From the NCBI RefSeq assembly GCF_003387155.1, contig NZ_QUMT01000005.1, forward strand, positions 186,001 to 250,000: DNA of 64,000 bases, written 5' to 3'. Below are positions 52,290-61,155 of the stretch, piece after piece. This DNA is from Roseateles depolymerans (GTDB taxonomy: Bacteria > Pseudomonadota > Gammaproteobacteria > Burkholderiales > Burkholderiaceae_C). The position numbers and the translations under genes are program-made. The notes under the pieces were generated by a model. That model worked only from the letters and a program-made list of their open reading frames with translations, was not told where the DNA came from and did not search any database. The stretch's first letter is position 1. Each line of letters opens with the position of its first letter.

Positions 52290-53870
52290 ATGGCACAACT
52301 CACCGCACTGATCTCGGTTTCCGACAAGACCGGCATCGTTGACTTCGCCAAGGCGCTGCATGCGCTCAATGTGAAGCTGCTCTCCACCGGCGGCACCGCC
52401 AAGCTGCTGGCCGATGCCGGCCTGCCGGTCACCGAGGTGGCGGACCACACCGGCTTCCCGGAAATGCTGGATGGCCGCGTCAAGACGCTGCATCCCAAGA
52501 TCCACGGCGGCCTGCTGGCCCGCCGCGATGTGCCCGAGCATGTGAAGGCGCTGCAGGACCACGGCATCGCCACCATCGACATCCTGGCGGTCAACCTCTA
52601 TCCGTTCGAGGCCACCGTGGCCAAGCCCGGCTGCACGCTGGAAGACGCCATCGAGAACATCGACATCGGCGGTCCGGCCATGGTGCGCAGCGCCGCCAAG
52701 AACTGGAAGGACGTGACGGTGCTGACCGATGCGCAGCAATATGCGCAAGTGCTGGAGGAGCTCAAGGCCCACGGCAAGACCAGCGACCGCACCCGCTTCG
52801 CCTGCTCGGTGGCGGCGTTCAACCGCATTGCGCAGTACGACGCGGCCATCAGCAACTACCTCAGCGCCCGTCAGGACGACGGCTCGTTGTCGGCTTATCC
52901 GGCGCAGCTCAACAGCAGCTTCATCAAGGTGCAGGACCTGCGCTACGGCGAGAACTCGCACCAGACCGCAGCGCTCTACCGCGACCTGTATCCCGCCCCC
53001 GGCTCGCTGGTCACCGGCCGCCAGTTGCAGGGCAAGGAGCTGAGCTACAACAACATCGCTGATGCCGATGCCGCCTGGGAATGCGTCAAGAGCTTCGAGG
53101 CGCCCGCCTGCGTCATCATCAAGCACGCCAACCCGTGCGGCGTGGCGGTGGCCGCCAATGCGGCCGATGCCTACAGCAAGGCCTTCAAGACCGACCCCAC
53201 CAGCGCGTTCGGCGGCATCATCGCCTTCAACCGCGAAGTGGACGCCGCCGCGGCGCAACTGGTGGCCAAGCAGTTCGTCGAAGTGCTGATGGCGCCGTCC
53301 TTCAGCGCGCAGGCCCGCGAGATCTTCGCCAGCAAGGCCAATGTGCGCCTGCTGGAGATTGCGCTGCCGCCGGGCGGTGACCGTCCGTGGGACCAGGGCC
53401 GCAATGCGCAGGACGTCAAGCGCGTGGGCTCGGGCCTGCTGGTGCAAACCGCCGACAACCACTTCCTGTCCAAGGCCGACCTGAAGGTGGTCACCACGCT
53501 GCAGCCCACGGCCGCACAACTGGACGACCTGATGTTCGCGTGGACCGTGGCCCAGTACGTCAAGAGCAATGCCATTGTCTTCTGCGGCGACGGCATGACG
53601 CTGGGCGTGGGCGCCGGCCAGATGAGCCGCATCGACTCGGCCCGCATCGCCTCGATCAAGGCGGAGAACGCAGGCCTGACGCTCAAGGGCTCGGCCGTGG
53701 CCAGTGATGCCTTCTTCCCGTTCCGCGATGGTCTGGACGTGCTGGCCGATGCCGGCGCGAGCTGCGTCATTCAGCCGGGTGGCTCGATGCGGGACGATGA
53801 AGTGATTGCGGCCGCCAATGAGCGCGGCATTGCGATGGTCTTCACCGGCGTTCGGCATTTCCGGCATTGA
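52290..53870 (+). CDS. purH: Bifunctional AICAR transformylase / IMP cyclohydrolase
   Basis: Catalyses the last two steps of de novo purine synthesis (AICAR to FAICAR to IMP). 526 residues: the IMP cyclohydrolase domain (about 1-200) with SVSDKTG, STGGT and [13 protein letters not shown], then the AICARFT domain with [23 protein letters not shown] and the C-terminal [15 protein letters not shown] 52290 follows AAGGA. The order dusB-fis-purH is the usual one in Burkholderiales. Terminated by the hairpin at 53945. Confidence 0.98.
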   Translation: MAQLTALISVSDKTGIVDFAKALHALNVKLLSTGGTAKLLADAGLPVTEVADHTGFPEMLDGRVKTLHPKIHGGLLARRDVPEHVKALQDHGIATIDILAVNLYPFEATVAKPGCTLEDAIENIDIGGPAMVRSAAKNWKDVTVLTDAQQYAQVLEELKAHGKTSDRTRFACSVAAFNRIAQYDAAISNYLSARQDDGSLSAYPAQLNSSFIKVQDLRYGENSHQTAALYRDLYPAPGSLVTGRQLQGKELSYNNIADADAAWECVKSFEAPACVIIKHANPCGVAVAANAADAYSKAFKTDPTSAFGGIIAFNREVDAAAAQLVAKQFVEVLMAPSFSAQAREIFASKANVRLLEIALPPGGDRPWDQGRNAQDVKRVGSGLLVQTADNHFLSKADLKVVTTLQPTAAQLDDLMFAWTVAQYVKSNAIVFCGDGMTLGVGAGQMSRIDSARIASIKAENAGLTLKGSAVASDAFFPFRDGLDVLADAGASCVIQPGGSMRDDEVIAAANERGIAMVFTGVRHFRH

Positions 53871-53944
53871 ACATCGACTGAACCGCCGATGGCATCGGTC
53901 AACGCGCTAATGGCGCATCGATGCTGCATCGAAGCCCTACGAAG

Positions 53945-53970
53945 GAGCCCGCCCCGTGCGGGCTCTTTTT
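53945..53970 (+). terminator. Intrinsic terminator after purH
   Basis: An 8-bp stem, GAGCCCGC/GCGGGCTC, with a 5-nt loop and a run of five Ts. It ends the dusB-fis-purH transcript. No gene is seen between 53871 and 54187 besides this and the upstream region of the next gene. Confidence 0.9.
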
Positions 53971-54110
53971 CTTGTCAGCGCCGCCGCCCAATAGGCAGGC
54001 CTTCGTCGCAGCAATCCCCACTGAAGAGGGATACATCTGTCACCTCTGCGCACAGGTCGTGTCGCCCTCACAACTGCGTGTGAAGGAATTGACATGAATG
54101 GATGCGATTG

Positions 54111-54132
54111 CGTTGACCCGATTGTGTCAACG
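54111..54132. promoter_or_regulatory. Inverted repeat in the promoter region of the outer-membrane gene
   Basis: CGTTGAC (54111-54117) and GTCAACG (54126-54132) form a perfect 7-bp dyad with an 8-bp gap, 56 bp before the ATG. A TTGACC (54113-54118) with GATACC 17 bp on could be the promoter, in which case the dyad covers the -35 element, as a repressor or activator site would. This is an inference from symmetry. Confidence 0.4.
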
Positions 54133-54187
54133 TTGATACCGTTCGCGTCCGCACCACACGGGTGCTGTTTAGGAAGTGATTCAGACA

Positions 54188-54748
54188 ATGAAGAAGATTG
54201 CCCTCATCGCCGCCGCTCTGCTGGCCGCTGGCGTTGCTCAAGCCCAGACCAAGGCCGCTGCTCCGGCCGTCTACGGCGAACTCGGCTATGTGTTCCTGTC
54301 GGCCCAAGTGCCGGTGCTGGACCTGACGCGTAATCAAGTGCTGCACCCCAAGGCCAACCCGACCGCCGTGCGCGGCATCCTGGGTGTGGACCTGCACCCC
54401 TACGTCGCCATCGAAGCGATGGTGGCCGGCGGCGCTTCTGACGACGAACTGGGCGACTTCGCCAACAAGGTCAAGGTCAAGAGCAGCTACGGCGCCTTCA
54501 TCAAGCCCAAGTACGCGCTGGACGACAAGTTCGAAGTGTTCGGCCGCATCGGCTACGCCAAGACCAAGGGCGAGATGACCGTGGTCAATGGCAGCGTCAC
54601 CACCAACGAAGGCGACGTGGCCTGGGGCCTGGGCGCTTCGTACAAGTTCAACAAGCAGTGGTACGGCTCGATGGACTACACGAACTACCTGGACAAGGAT
54701 GGCGTGAAGGTCGACGGCTTCGCCATCAACGTCGGCTACCGCTTCTAA
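54188..54748 (+). CDS. Outer-membrane beta-barrel protein
   Basis: 186 residues: signal peptide MKKIALIAAALLAAGVAQA cleaved after residue 19, then alternating amphipathic strands (VYGELGYVFLSAQVP, VRGILGVDLHPYVAIEAMVA, YGAFIKPKYALDD, VFGRIGYAKTKGE, WGLGASYKFNKQWYGSMDYT) and a terminal aromatic residue (VGYRF) that signals BAM-dependent insertion. An eight-stranded OmpA/OmpX-like barrel is likely. No periplasmic OmpA domain. Regulated perhaps through the inverted repeat upstream; two terminators follow, suggesting high expression. Confidence 0.88.
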   Translation: MKKIALIAAALLAAGVAQAQTKAAAPAVYGELGYVFLSAQVPVLDLTRNQVLHPKANPTAVRGILGVDLHPYVAIEAMVAGGASDDELGDFANKVKVKSSYGAFIKPKYALDDKFEVFGRIGYAKTKGEMTVVNGSVTTNEGDVAWGLGASYKFNKQWYGSMDYTNYLDKDGVKVDGFAINVGYRF

Positions 54749-54792
54749 TTGCAGCGGATCGGGCGCTGGCGCTGCCAGTGTCCTGAAGCCCC

Positions 54793-54818
54793 AAAGCCCG
54801 CCCCTCGGCGGGCTTTTT
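54793..54818 (+). terminator. Intrinsic terminator 1 after the outer-membrane gene
   Basis: AAAGCCCGCC with GGCGGGCTTT, a 4-nt loop and a five-T tract. Confidence 0.9.
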
Positions 54819-54825
54819 CATTGGT

Positions 54826-54846
54826 GCCCGCCTCGGCGGGCTTTTT
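54826..54846 (+). terminator. Intrinsic terminator 2 (near-duplicate of the first)
   Basis: GCCCGCC-TC-GGCGGGC followed by TTTTT, 7 bp after the first. The shared sequence suggests a local duplication and gives very tight termination. Confidence 0.88.
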
Positions 54847-54938
54847 CGTCACTGCTCCCCAGGTTCATCCGCTTGGCGATGCCCCGGCGCCGCCGTACGC
54901 TTGCGCTCTCACCGCCATTCCAAGATCAGAGGGACACC

Positions 54939-56348
54939 ATGGACCAGAGCCTGCAGGAGCGCCTGCGCCTTGTGCTGGAGCAGCAGCGCGCCGCTTTCGA
55001 TGCGGAGCGCATGCCCAGTCTCGCCCAGCGGCGTGACCGTCTGGAGCGCCTGGGCCGTCTCACCACCGCGCACCGTGCCGAGCTGCAAGCCGCCATGGCG
55101 CAGGACTTCGGCCATCGCTCCCACCATGAAAGCCAACTGGCCGACCTTTTCACGGTGGAATCGGGCGTACGCCACGCGCTCAAGCATCTCAAGTCGTGGA
55201 TGTCCACCAAGCGCTCCCCCACCGCGTTGCATTTCCTGCCCGGCCGCAACCGGCTGATGCCGCAGCCGCTGGGCGTGGTGGGCATCGTCTCGCCGTGGAA
55301 CTATCCCTACTACCTGGCCATGGCACCGGCGCTGGCCGCACTGGCGGCCGGCAACCGCGTGATGATCAAGCCGTCGGAGCTGACCCCGGCCACCTCCGCC
55401 CTCATGGCGAAGCTGGTGGCGGCGCATTTCGCGCCGGAAGAGATGACGGTGCTGACCGGCGATGCCGAGGTGGGCCGCGCCTTCACCGAGCTGCCCTTCG
55501 ACCACCTCTTCTTCACCGGCTCCACGCAGGTGGGCCGCCTGGTGGCGCAGGCCGCCGCACGCAACCTCACGCCGGTGACGCTGGAGCTGGGCGGCAAGTC
55601 TCCGGCCCTGATCGACCGCAGCGCGGACCTGGCCCAGGTCGCCGAACGCATCGCCTTCGGCAAGCTGCTCAATGCCGGCCAGACCTGTGTCGCGCCGGAC
55701 TATGCGCTGGTGCCGCGTGAATCGATCCCGGCCTTCGCCGACGCGCTGGTGGCCGCCATCCGGCGCCTGTATCCGCGCATCGACGGCAATCCGGACTACA
55801 CGGCCATCGTCAGTCCGCGCCACCATGCCCGACTGCTGTCCCTGGTGGAGGAAGCGGCGCAGCAAGGCGCGACGGTGCGACGCAGTCATGACGAATCGCC
55901 GCAGGACCGCCGCATCGTTCCCACGCTGCTGCTGAACACCACGCCAGCGATGACAGTGATGCGCGAAGAGATCTTCGGCCCGCTGCTGCCCATCCTGCCC
56001 TACGACACCCCCGCCGACGCGCTGCGCCACATCAATGCCGGCGACCGTCCGTTGGCGCTCTACTGGTTCGGCCGGGACGATGCAGCGCGGGACCAGGTGC
56101 TGGCGCAGACGCATGCGGGCGGCGTCACCATCAACGACTGCCTGTGGCACCTGGGTCAGGAGGAGCAGCCCTTCGGCGGCGTGGGGGCGTCCGGCATGGG
56201 GGCGTATCACGGCGTCTGGGGCTTCAACACCTTCAGCAAGCTCAAGCCGGTGTTCTATCAGTCCGGCCTGGCGGGGACGCGGCTGTTCTATCCGCCTTAC
56301 GGTCCGCGCTTTGACCGGCTGATGGCGCTGATGCGCAAGATCGCCTGA
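54939..56348 (+). CDS. Coniferyl-aldehyde-type (NAD-dependent) aldehyde dehydrogenase
   Basis: 469 residues of the ALDH superfamily; the catalytic Cys250 is in GQTCVAPDY and the general base Glu216 in LELGGKSP. FTGSTQVGR (192-200) is the NAD-binding loop. The short N-terminus and the PDY after the cysteine match bacterial coniferyl aldehyde dehydrogenases (CalB), which oxidise coniferyl aldehyde to ferulate; other long-chain aldehydes are possible. ATG 54939 follows AGAGGGA. Converges with ruvC. No other lignin-monomer genes are adjacent. Confidence 0.9.
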   Translation: MDQSLQERLRLVLEQQRAAFDAERMPSLAQRRDRLERLGRLTTAHRAELQAAMAQDFGHRSHHESQLADLFTVESGVRHALKHLKSWMSTKRSPTALHFLPGRNRLMPQPLGVVGIVSPWNYPYYLAMAPALAALAAGNRVMIKPSELTPATSALMAKLVAAHFAPEEMTVLTGDAEVGRAFTELPFDHLFFTGSTQVGRLVAQAAARNLTPVTLELGGKSPALIDRSADLAQVAERIAFGKLLNAGQTCVAPDYALVPRESIPAFADALVAAIRRLYPRIDGNPDYTAIVSPRHHARLLSLVEEAAQQGATVRRSHDESPQDRRIVPTLLLNTTPAMTVMREEIFGPLLPILPYDTPADALRHINAGDRPLALYWFGRDDAARDQVLAQTHAGGVTINDCLWHLGQEEQPFGGVGASGMGAYHGVWGFNTFSKLKPVFYQSGLAGTRLFYPPYGPRFDRLMALMRKIA

Positions 56349-56380
56349 ACCGTCGCTGATCCGATCACTCGGTCAGCCGG

Positions 56381-56929
56381 TCAGTACGTCCGCCCCTTGC
56401 GGAACTGCGCATGCTGACGCCGCTCCAGCGTCGTGCTGCGGCTCATCGCCTCGAAGCTCACGCGGGCATGCGCATGCATGATGGCCAGGCCCAGCGCGTC
56501 CGCGGCGTCCTTGCCGGGTTCGCCCGGCAGTGAGAGCAGCCGCTGCACCATCAGCTGGATCTGTTCCTTCTTGGCATGGCCGTGGCCCACCACCGCCTTC
56601 TTCATCTGCAGCGCGGTGTATTCCGACACATGCAGGTCGCAGGACACCAGCGCCGTCAATGCCGCCCCACGGGCCTGCCCCAGCAGCAGCGTGGACTGCG
56701 GGTTCACGTTGACGAACACGATCTCCACCGCCGCGCACTGCGGCTGGTAACGGGCCACCACTTCCCGCACGCCTTCGTACAGCACCTTGATGCGTCCCGG
56801 CAGGTCGCCGGTGGCGATGCTGCTGGTCTTGATGGTGCCGCTGGCCACATACGACAGGCGCGGGCCTTCCGCGTCAATGACGCCAAAGCCTGTGGTCTGC
56901 AGGCCGGGGTCGATGCCGAGGATGCGCAT
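56381..56929 (-). CDS. ruvC: Holliday junction resolvase RuvC
   Basis: 182-residue dimeric endonuclease that cuts Holliday junctions with RuvAB. The acidic tetrad is visible: Asp7 ([11 protein letters not shown]), Glu69 (AVEIVFVN), Asp141 and Asp144 ([11 protein letters not shown]). The start MRILGIDPG is invariant. ruvA/ruvB are not in the window. In many Burkholderiales ruvC follows purH directly on the same strand; here two genes intervene and it is inverted. Confidence 0.97.
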   Translation of the reverse strand: MRILGIDPGLQTTGFGVIDAEGPRLSYVASGTIKTSSIATGDLPGRIKVLYEGVREVVARYQPQCAAVEIVFVNVNPQSTLLLGQARGAALTALVSCDLHVSEYTALQMKKAVVGHGHAKKEQIQLMVQRLLSLPGEPGKDAADALGLAIMHAHARVSFEAMSRSTTLERRQHAQFRKGRTY

Positions 56930-56944
56930 GAGGGGGGTCCAGGA

Positions 56945-57940
56945 TCAGGTCAGCTTGCTGAAATACCAGCGCACTGAATGGAAGAATACCGGCGCGGCAA
57001 AACACATCACCGCAATGCGGTCCAGCAGGCCCACGGCGCCGGTGATGGCGCTGCGGTTGCCCCAGGCGTTGATGCCGGCATCGCGCTTGAGGGCCTGCAT
57101 CACGAACGCACCGAAGCTGCCGCATCCGGCCGCCACCAGCGCGGCAATGGCCGCCTGCCCGGCCTTGAAGGGCGTGATCCAGTAGAGCAGCGCGCCCACG
57201 AAGGCGGCGGTGAACACCCCGATCCACCAGGCCCGCATCGAGAACGACCGGCTGATGTGCCGCGCCACCGGACGCGCCCGCATCTTGCCGGTGGCCACCT
57301 GCTGCGCAATCTGCCCGCAGGCCACCACGGCCACCAGGAAGAACAGCAGGAAGGCGCCGCGGCCCTCGTAACGCGGAATGTCCAGCAACAGCAGCGCCGG
57401 CGCATGCGAGAGCCCGTAGACACACACCATGATGCCCCACTGGATCTTGGCATTGCGCTCCAGGAAGCGGGCCGGGTCGTCCGCCAGGGCACTGGCCACC
57501 GGAATGGCCAGGAAGCCGTAGACCGGGATGAGCACCGAGAACAGGTCGAAGTGACGCGTGCCCACCAGCACATACTGCAGCGGCAGGATCACGAAGAAGG
57601 CCAGGATCAGCCCGCGGTGATCGGCCCGGCGGGTATGCAGCAGGGTGATGAACTCGCGGAAGGCCAGGAAGGAGAACACGCCGAACAGCAGCGTCGCCCC
57701 CACCGGTCCGGACACCCAGGCGGCCCAGAACAGGCAGGCGCCCACCCAGACCATGTTGAGTTCATGCCGGAACCTGGCACGCCGCTGCTGCCACTCGTCG
57801 TTGTCCTGATCGGCCTTTTCGCGCAGGGACCACAGCAGCGAGCCGATGCTCACCAGGATCAGCATGCCGAACAGCACCACGAAGAGCGCCGCCACCTGCT
57901 CGCTGGTCGTCAGGGTCTTGAGCCACCTCATTCCTTCCAC
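56945..57940 (-). CDS. CdsA-like phosphatidate cytidylyltransferase
   Basis: 331-residue integral membrane protein with about eight hydrophobic spans. The C-terminal CDP-transferase signature is present in the form GSFGAFVMQALKRDAGI with AITGAVGLLDRI, where CdsA has S-x-x-KR-x-x-x-KD and the GGxLDRxD ending. The first Lys/Asp is less standard (KRDAGINAWG) and the final Asp is replaced by Ala, so full activity is plausible but not certain. It makes CDP-diacylglycerol from phosphatidate. It overlaps the PlsC-like gene by 13 bp, together a phospholipid-synthesis pair; ruvC follows it 15 bp downstream on the same strand, so co-transcription is likely. Confidence 0.88.
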   Translation of the reverse strand: MEGMRWLKTLTTSEQVAALFVVLFGMLILVSIGSLLWSLREKADQDNDEWQQRRARFRHELNMVWVGACLFWAAWVSGPVGATLLFGVFSFLAFREFITLLHTRRADHRGLILAFFVILPLQYVLVGTRHFDLFSVLIPVYGFLAIPVASALADDPARFLERNAKIQWGIMVCVYGLSHAPALLLLDIPRYEGRGAFLLFFLVAVVACGQIAQQVATGKMRARPVARHISRSFSMRAWWIGVFTAAFVGALLYWITPFKAGQAAIAALVAAGCGSFGAFVMQALKRDAGINAWGNRSAITGAVGLLDRIAVMCFAAPVFFHSVRWYFSKLT

Positions 57941-58557
57941 CCTCCCGGCCGCTGGGCCATGACGGCCTCCCGGGCGCGCTCCAGAAAGGCCCGCTTGTCC
58001 TCACCCGGCGCCAGCCGCAGCGGCGCGCCGAAGGTGACGGTGCACAGGATGGGCACGGGCACGACTTCCCCCTTGGGCATGACGCGCTGCACGTTGTCGA
58101 TCCAGGTGGGGATCAGCTCGACCTCCGGGAACTGCTCGGCCAGATGGAACAGGCCCGCCTTGAACGGCTGCGGCGCGCCCTTGTTGGACCGTGTGCCTTC
58201 CGGAAAGATCACCAGCGAATCGCCCGACTGCAGGGCGTCCACCAGCGGCTCCAGCGGGTCTTCGTCCGGCGTGGCGCGGGTGCGGCTGACATACACGGCA
58301 TTAAAGACCGCCGTGGTGAGCCAGGTGCGCAGCTTGCTGCCGGTCCAGTAGTCGCGGGCGGCGATCGGTCGGGTTCGGGCTCTCAATTCGGACGGGAGCG
58401 ATGCCCAGATCAGCACCCAGTCGAAGTGGCTCTGATGGTTGGCAAAGTAGATCCGCTGGTCCGCAGTCGGCGGGCAACCCTTCCAGTGACCTTGCGCGCC
58501 GGTGATCAGGCGTGCCAGCCAGGCCAGGAAGAGGCCGGTGGTGTCGGCTAAGAACAT
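57928..58557 (-). CDS. 1-acyl-sn-glycerol-3-phosphate acyltransferase-like protein (PlsC family)
   Basis: 209 residues; motif I is NHQSHFDW (His41, Asp46 of the HX4D site) and motif III FPEGTRS (118-124). Acylates lysophosphatidate, yielding the substrate for the overlapping CdsA-like gene. The family is membrane-associated; the first 22 residues can sit in the bilayer. ATG 58557 is the only good start. With the CdsA-like gene it forms an operon where translation is coupled by the 13-bp overlap. Confidence 0.92.
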   Translation of the reverse strand: MFLADTTGLFLAWLARLITGAQGHWKGCPPTADQRIYFANHQSHFDWVLIWASLPSELRARTRPIAARDYWTGSKLRTWLTTAVFNAVYVSRTRATPDEDPLEPLVDALQSGDSLVIFPEGTRSNKGAPQPFKAGLFHLAEQFPEVELIPTWIDNVQRVMPKGEVVPVPILCTVTFGAPLRLAPGEDKRAFLERAREAVMAQRPGGWKE

Positions 58558-58731
58558 GGGGACATTATCTCCGGAGCCGAGGGCCCCGCCCGCTTGCGGT
58601 CGTCACGCGCCGGCGCGATGATCGGCCGCCTGCGGAGCGCCCCTTCGCGGCACCCGGTCACGCCGGCCGCTGCGGTCCCCACCCTCGGCACCGGCCAGCG
58701 CCGGGTCCATTCCAAACAGGAGACAGACAGG

Positions 58732-59154
58732 ATGAACGCTTTCCGACCCTTGCATGCCCAGGTCCCGTCGCGCGTCGTCGGCGCCCGTGGACTCCGTACC
58801 CTCGCACTGGCCGTGGCCCTGGCCGCGTCCGCCGGGATCGCCTCGGCCCAGCAGGCGCCCGCCATGGTCAAGGACGGCGCGCTGGTGGGCCACAACCAGA
58901 TGACGCTCTACACCTTCGACAAGGACAGCGACGGCAAGAGCGCCTGCAACGGCCCCTGCGCCAAGAATTGGCCGCCCCTGATGGCCAAGGCGGACGACAT
59001 TGCGTCGGGCGACTGGTCCATCATCACCCGCGACGACGGCACCAAGCAGTGGGCCTACAAAGGCAAGCCGCTGTACTTTTGGGTGAAGGACACCAAGGCC
59101 GGTGAGCGCACCGGTGACGGCGTGAACAACGTCTGGCATACCGCCAAGCCTTGA
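58732..59154 (+). CDS. Secreted COG4315-type protein (Lipoprotein_15 repeats)
   Basis: 140 residues: signal peptide ending ASA (residue 39), and two copies of the Y-x-[FWY]-x-x-D motif of PF03640, YTFDKD (60-65) and YFWVKD (115-120). The stretch SACNGPCAKNWPPL with its two Cys and the VNNVWH ending are typical. Function unknown; found as periplasmic or secreted proteins. ATG 58732 follows AGGAG. Upstream region is divergent from the plsC-like gene. The stop sits inside a 15-bp tandem repeat. Confidence 0.9.
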   Translation: MNAFRPLHAQVPSRVVGARGLRTLALAVALAASAGIASAQQAPAMVKDGALVGHNQMTLYTFDKDSDGKSACNGPCAKNWPPLMAKADDIASGDWSIITRDDGTKQWAYKGKPLYFWVKDTKAGERTGDGVNNVWHTAKP

Positions 59155-59200
59155 GTTAGCACGACTTGAGTTAGCACGACTCGAGTTAGCACGACTTGAC
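59151..59200. repeat. 15-bp tandem repeat x3 at the stop codon of the COG4315 gene
   Basis: TTGAGTTAGCACGAC occurs at 59151 and 59166, with a one-base variant (TCGAG) at 59181 and a partial fourth unit at 59196. Units 1 and 2 and the partial fourth carry an in-frame TGA 15 bp apart. Confidence 0.92.
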
Positions 59201-59234
59201 CCGCCGGCCCGCATGCCTTGCAGCGGGCCGGCGG
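59201..59234 (+). terminator. Strong hairpin, probable terminator
   Basis: CCGCCGGCCCGC (59201-59212) pairs perfectly with GCGGGCCGGCGG (59223-59234) around a 10-nt loop. Only a short CGTTT follows, so termination is likely but not of the classical T-run type. Confidence 0.65.
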
Positions 59235-59403
59235 CGTTTGGGGGAACACATCTTGCCGCCACTGCATCCCGATCCCCTGGCCCCCAGTCCCCTTTCCGGG
59301 ATGACGATCCGCCTCAGCGACTTGGCGGAGAGACAATGCCGCCATTCTGACCCCCGAGGCCCTTTGCGCACTTGAGGGGCCCTCCCCCATTCGCTCGCCC
59401 CGC

Positions 59404-61155
59404 ATGACCCTGCAACAGTTGATCGGCGGCCACATGCGCCGCCATTGGCGGCCCTATGCCGCCAGTGCCCTGATGCTCAGCACCATTGCCGTGCTGACCG
59501 TCTGGATTCCCCGCCAGGTGGGCCATGTGGTGGACGACTTGGTGGCCCAGCGGCTCACCGGCTGGAACCTGGCCACGCAGCTCGGCCTGCTGCTGCTGGC
59601 GGGCCTGTGCATCTATCTGCTGCGGGTGGGCTGGCGGCTGGCGCTGTACGCCACCGCCTACGAGCTGGGTCGTGGCCTGCGCCAGCGCCTGTATGACCAG
59701 ATGACCCGCCAGGGCCCCGCCTTCTTCCATGCGCAGCGCACCGGCGACCTGATGGCCCTGGCCACCAACGACATCGACGCCATCGAAATGGCTGCGGGTG
59801 AAGCGCTGCTGGCCGCCTTCGACGGCAGCCTGACCTTCATCCTGGTGGTGAGCATGATGACGCTCAGCGTCGATGCGCGCCTGGGCCTGGCCGCACTGGC
59901 GCCGTTCCCGTTCATGGCGTACGCGTTCTGGCGAATCTCGGAGCGGGTCCACAAGGCCTGGTCGGATTCGCTCACGCGCTTCTCCGCGCTGAACCAGCAG
60001 GTGCAGGACAGCCTGGCGGGGGTGCGCACGGTGCGGGCGCTCGGCCTGGTGCAGCGCAGCCGCACCCAGTTTGCCGAGCTGGCCCGGGACGCGGGCGAAG
60101 CCTCCTACCAGGCCCAGCGCTGGGAAGCGATGTTCGAACCCGCCGTGGGCCTGTCGCTGAGCGCGGCCACGGTGATTGCGCTGGGCACCGGCGCGTGGCT
60201 GGTGGCGCGGTCCGAGATCACCATCGGCCAGTTGACCGCCTTCACCATGTACCTGGCCCAACTGATCTGGCCGATGTTCGCGGCCGGCTGGGTGCTGTCC
60301 CTGCTGGAGCGCGGCCGCGCGGGCTGGAGCCGACTCGAGCCGGTGCTCAATGCCCCGGACGGCTTGAAGGACGTCGGCGAGCACGACATGCCGGTTCAGG
60401 CCACGGTGAGCTGGGACCACATCGACTTCCACTATCCCGGCATGACCGCGCCGGCGCTCAGCGGCATCGACCTGCACTGGCCGCCCGGGCGCACGCTGGG
60501 CATCGTCGGGCCGACCGGCTCGGGCAAATCGACGCTGATCAAGCTGCTGCTGCGCCAGTACGAACCGACCCATGGCCGCCTGCGCGTGGGCGACCTGGAC
60601 GCCCCGCAAATCCGGCTGGCGGCGCTGCGAGCGGCCATTGCCTGGGTGCCACAGGAGCCGTTCCTGTTCTCGGCCTCCATCGCGGACAACATCGCATTGG
60701 CCAAGCCCGACGCCACCCGAGAGGAGATCATGGCCGTGGCCGAGCTGGCCGCCGTGCATGCGGACATTGCCGCCCTGCCCCAGGGCTACGACACCCTGGT
60801 GGGCGAACGCGGCGTGACGCTGTCCGGCGGACAGCGCCAGCGGGTGGCCATTGCCCGCGCCCTGCTGGCCAGCGCGCCGCTGCTGTTGCTGGACGATGCG
60901 CTGTCGGCGGTGGACAGCGGCACCGAAACCGAAATCCTGGCGCACTGGCGCGAGCTGCGCCAGAAGTATCCGGACCGCAGCCTGGCGGTGGTCAGCCACC
61001 GGCTGTCGGCCGTGATGGAAGCGGACGAGATCGTCGTGCTCAAGCAGGGCCGCATCGTGGAGCGCGGCACCCATGCCTCGCTGCTGGCCCTGGACGGCTG
61101 GTATGCCAGCCAATGGCGCTATCAACAACTGGAGGCCAGCCTTGACGCAGCCTGA
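59404..61155 (+). CDS. ABC exporter half-transporter (MdlA/SmdA-like)
   Basis: 583-residue fused TMD-NBD protein with six membrane spans in about 1-300. ATPase motifs: Walker A GPTGSGKS (369-376), Q-loop VPQEPFLF, signature LSGGQ (473-477), Walker B LLLLDD (near 494-499), H-loop VVSHRLS. It pairs with the downstream gene as a heterodimeric multidrug-type exporter of the SmdAB/MdlAB class; the substrate is unknown. ATG 59404 has no strong SD. The partner starts 14 bp before its stop. Confidence 0.92.
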   Translation: MTLQQLIGGHMRRHWRPYAASALMLSTIAVLTVWIPRQVGHVVDDLVAQRLTGWNLATQLGLLLLAGLCIYLLRVGWRLALYATAYELGRGLRQRLYDQMTRQGPAFFHAQRTGDLMALATNDIDAIEMAAGEALLAAFDGSLTFILVVSMMTLSVDARLGLAALAPFPFMAYAFWRISERVHKAWSDSLTRFSALNQQVQDSLAGVRTVRALGLVQRSRTQFAELARDAGEASYQAQRWEAMFEPAVGLSLSAATVIALGTGAWLVARSEITIGQLTAFTMYLAQLIWPMFAAGWVLSLLERGRAGWSRLEPVLNAPDGLKDVGEHDMPVQATVSWDHIDFHYPGMTAPALSGIDLHWPPGRTLGIVGPTGSGKSTLIKLLLRQYEPTHGRLRVGDLDAPQIRLAALRAAIAWVPQEPFLFSASIADNIALAKPDATREEIMAVAELAAVHADIAALPQGYDTLVGERGVTLSGGQRQRVAIARALLASAPLLLLDDALSAVDSGTETEILAHWRELRQKYPDRSLAVVSHRLSAVMEADEIVVLKQGRIVERGTHASLLALDGWYASQWRYQQLEASLDAA

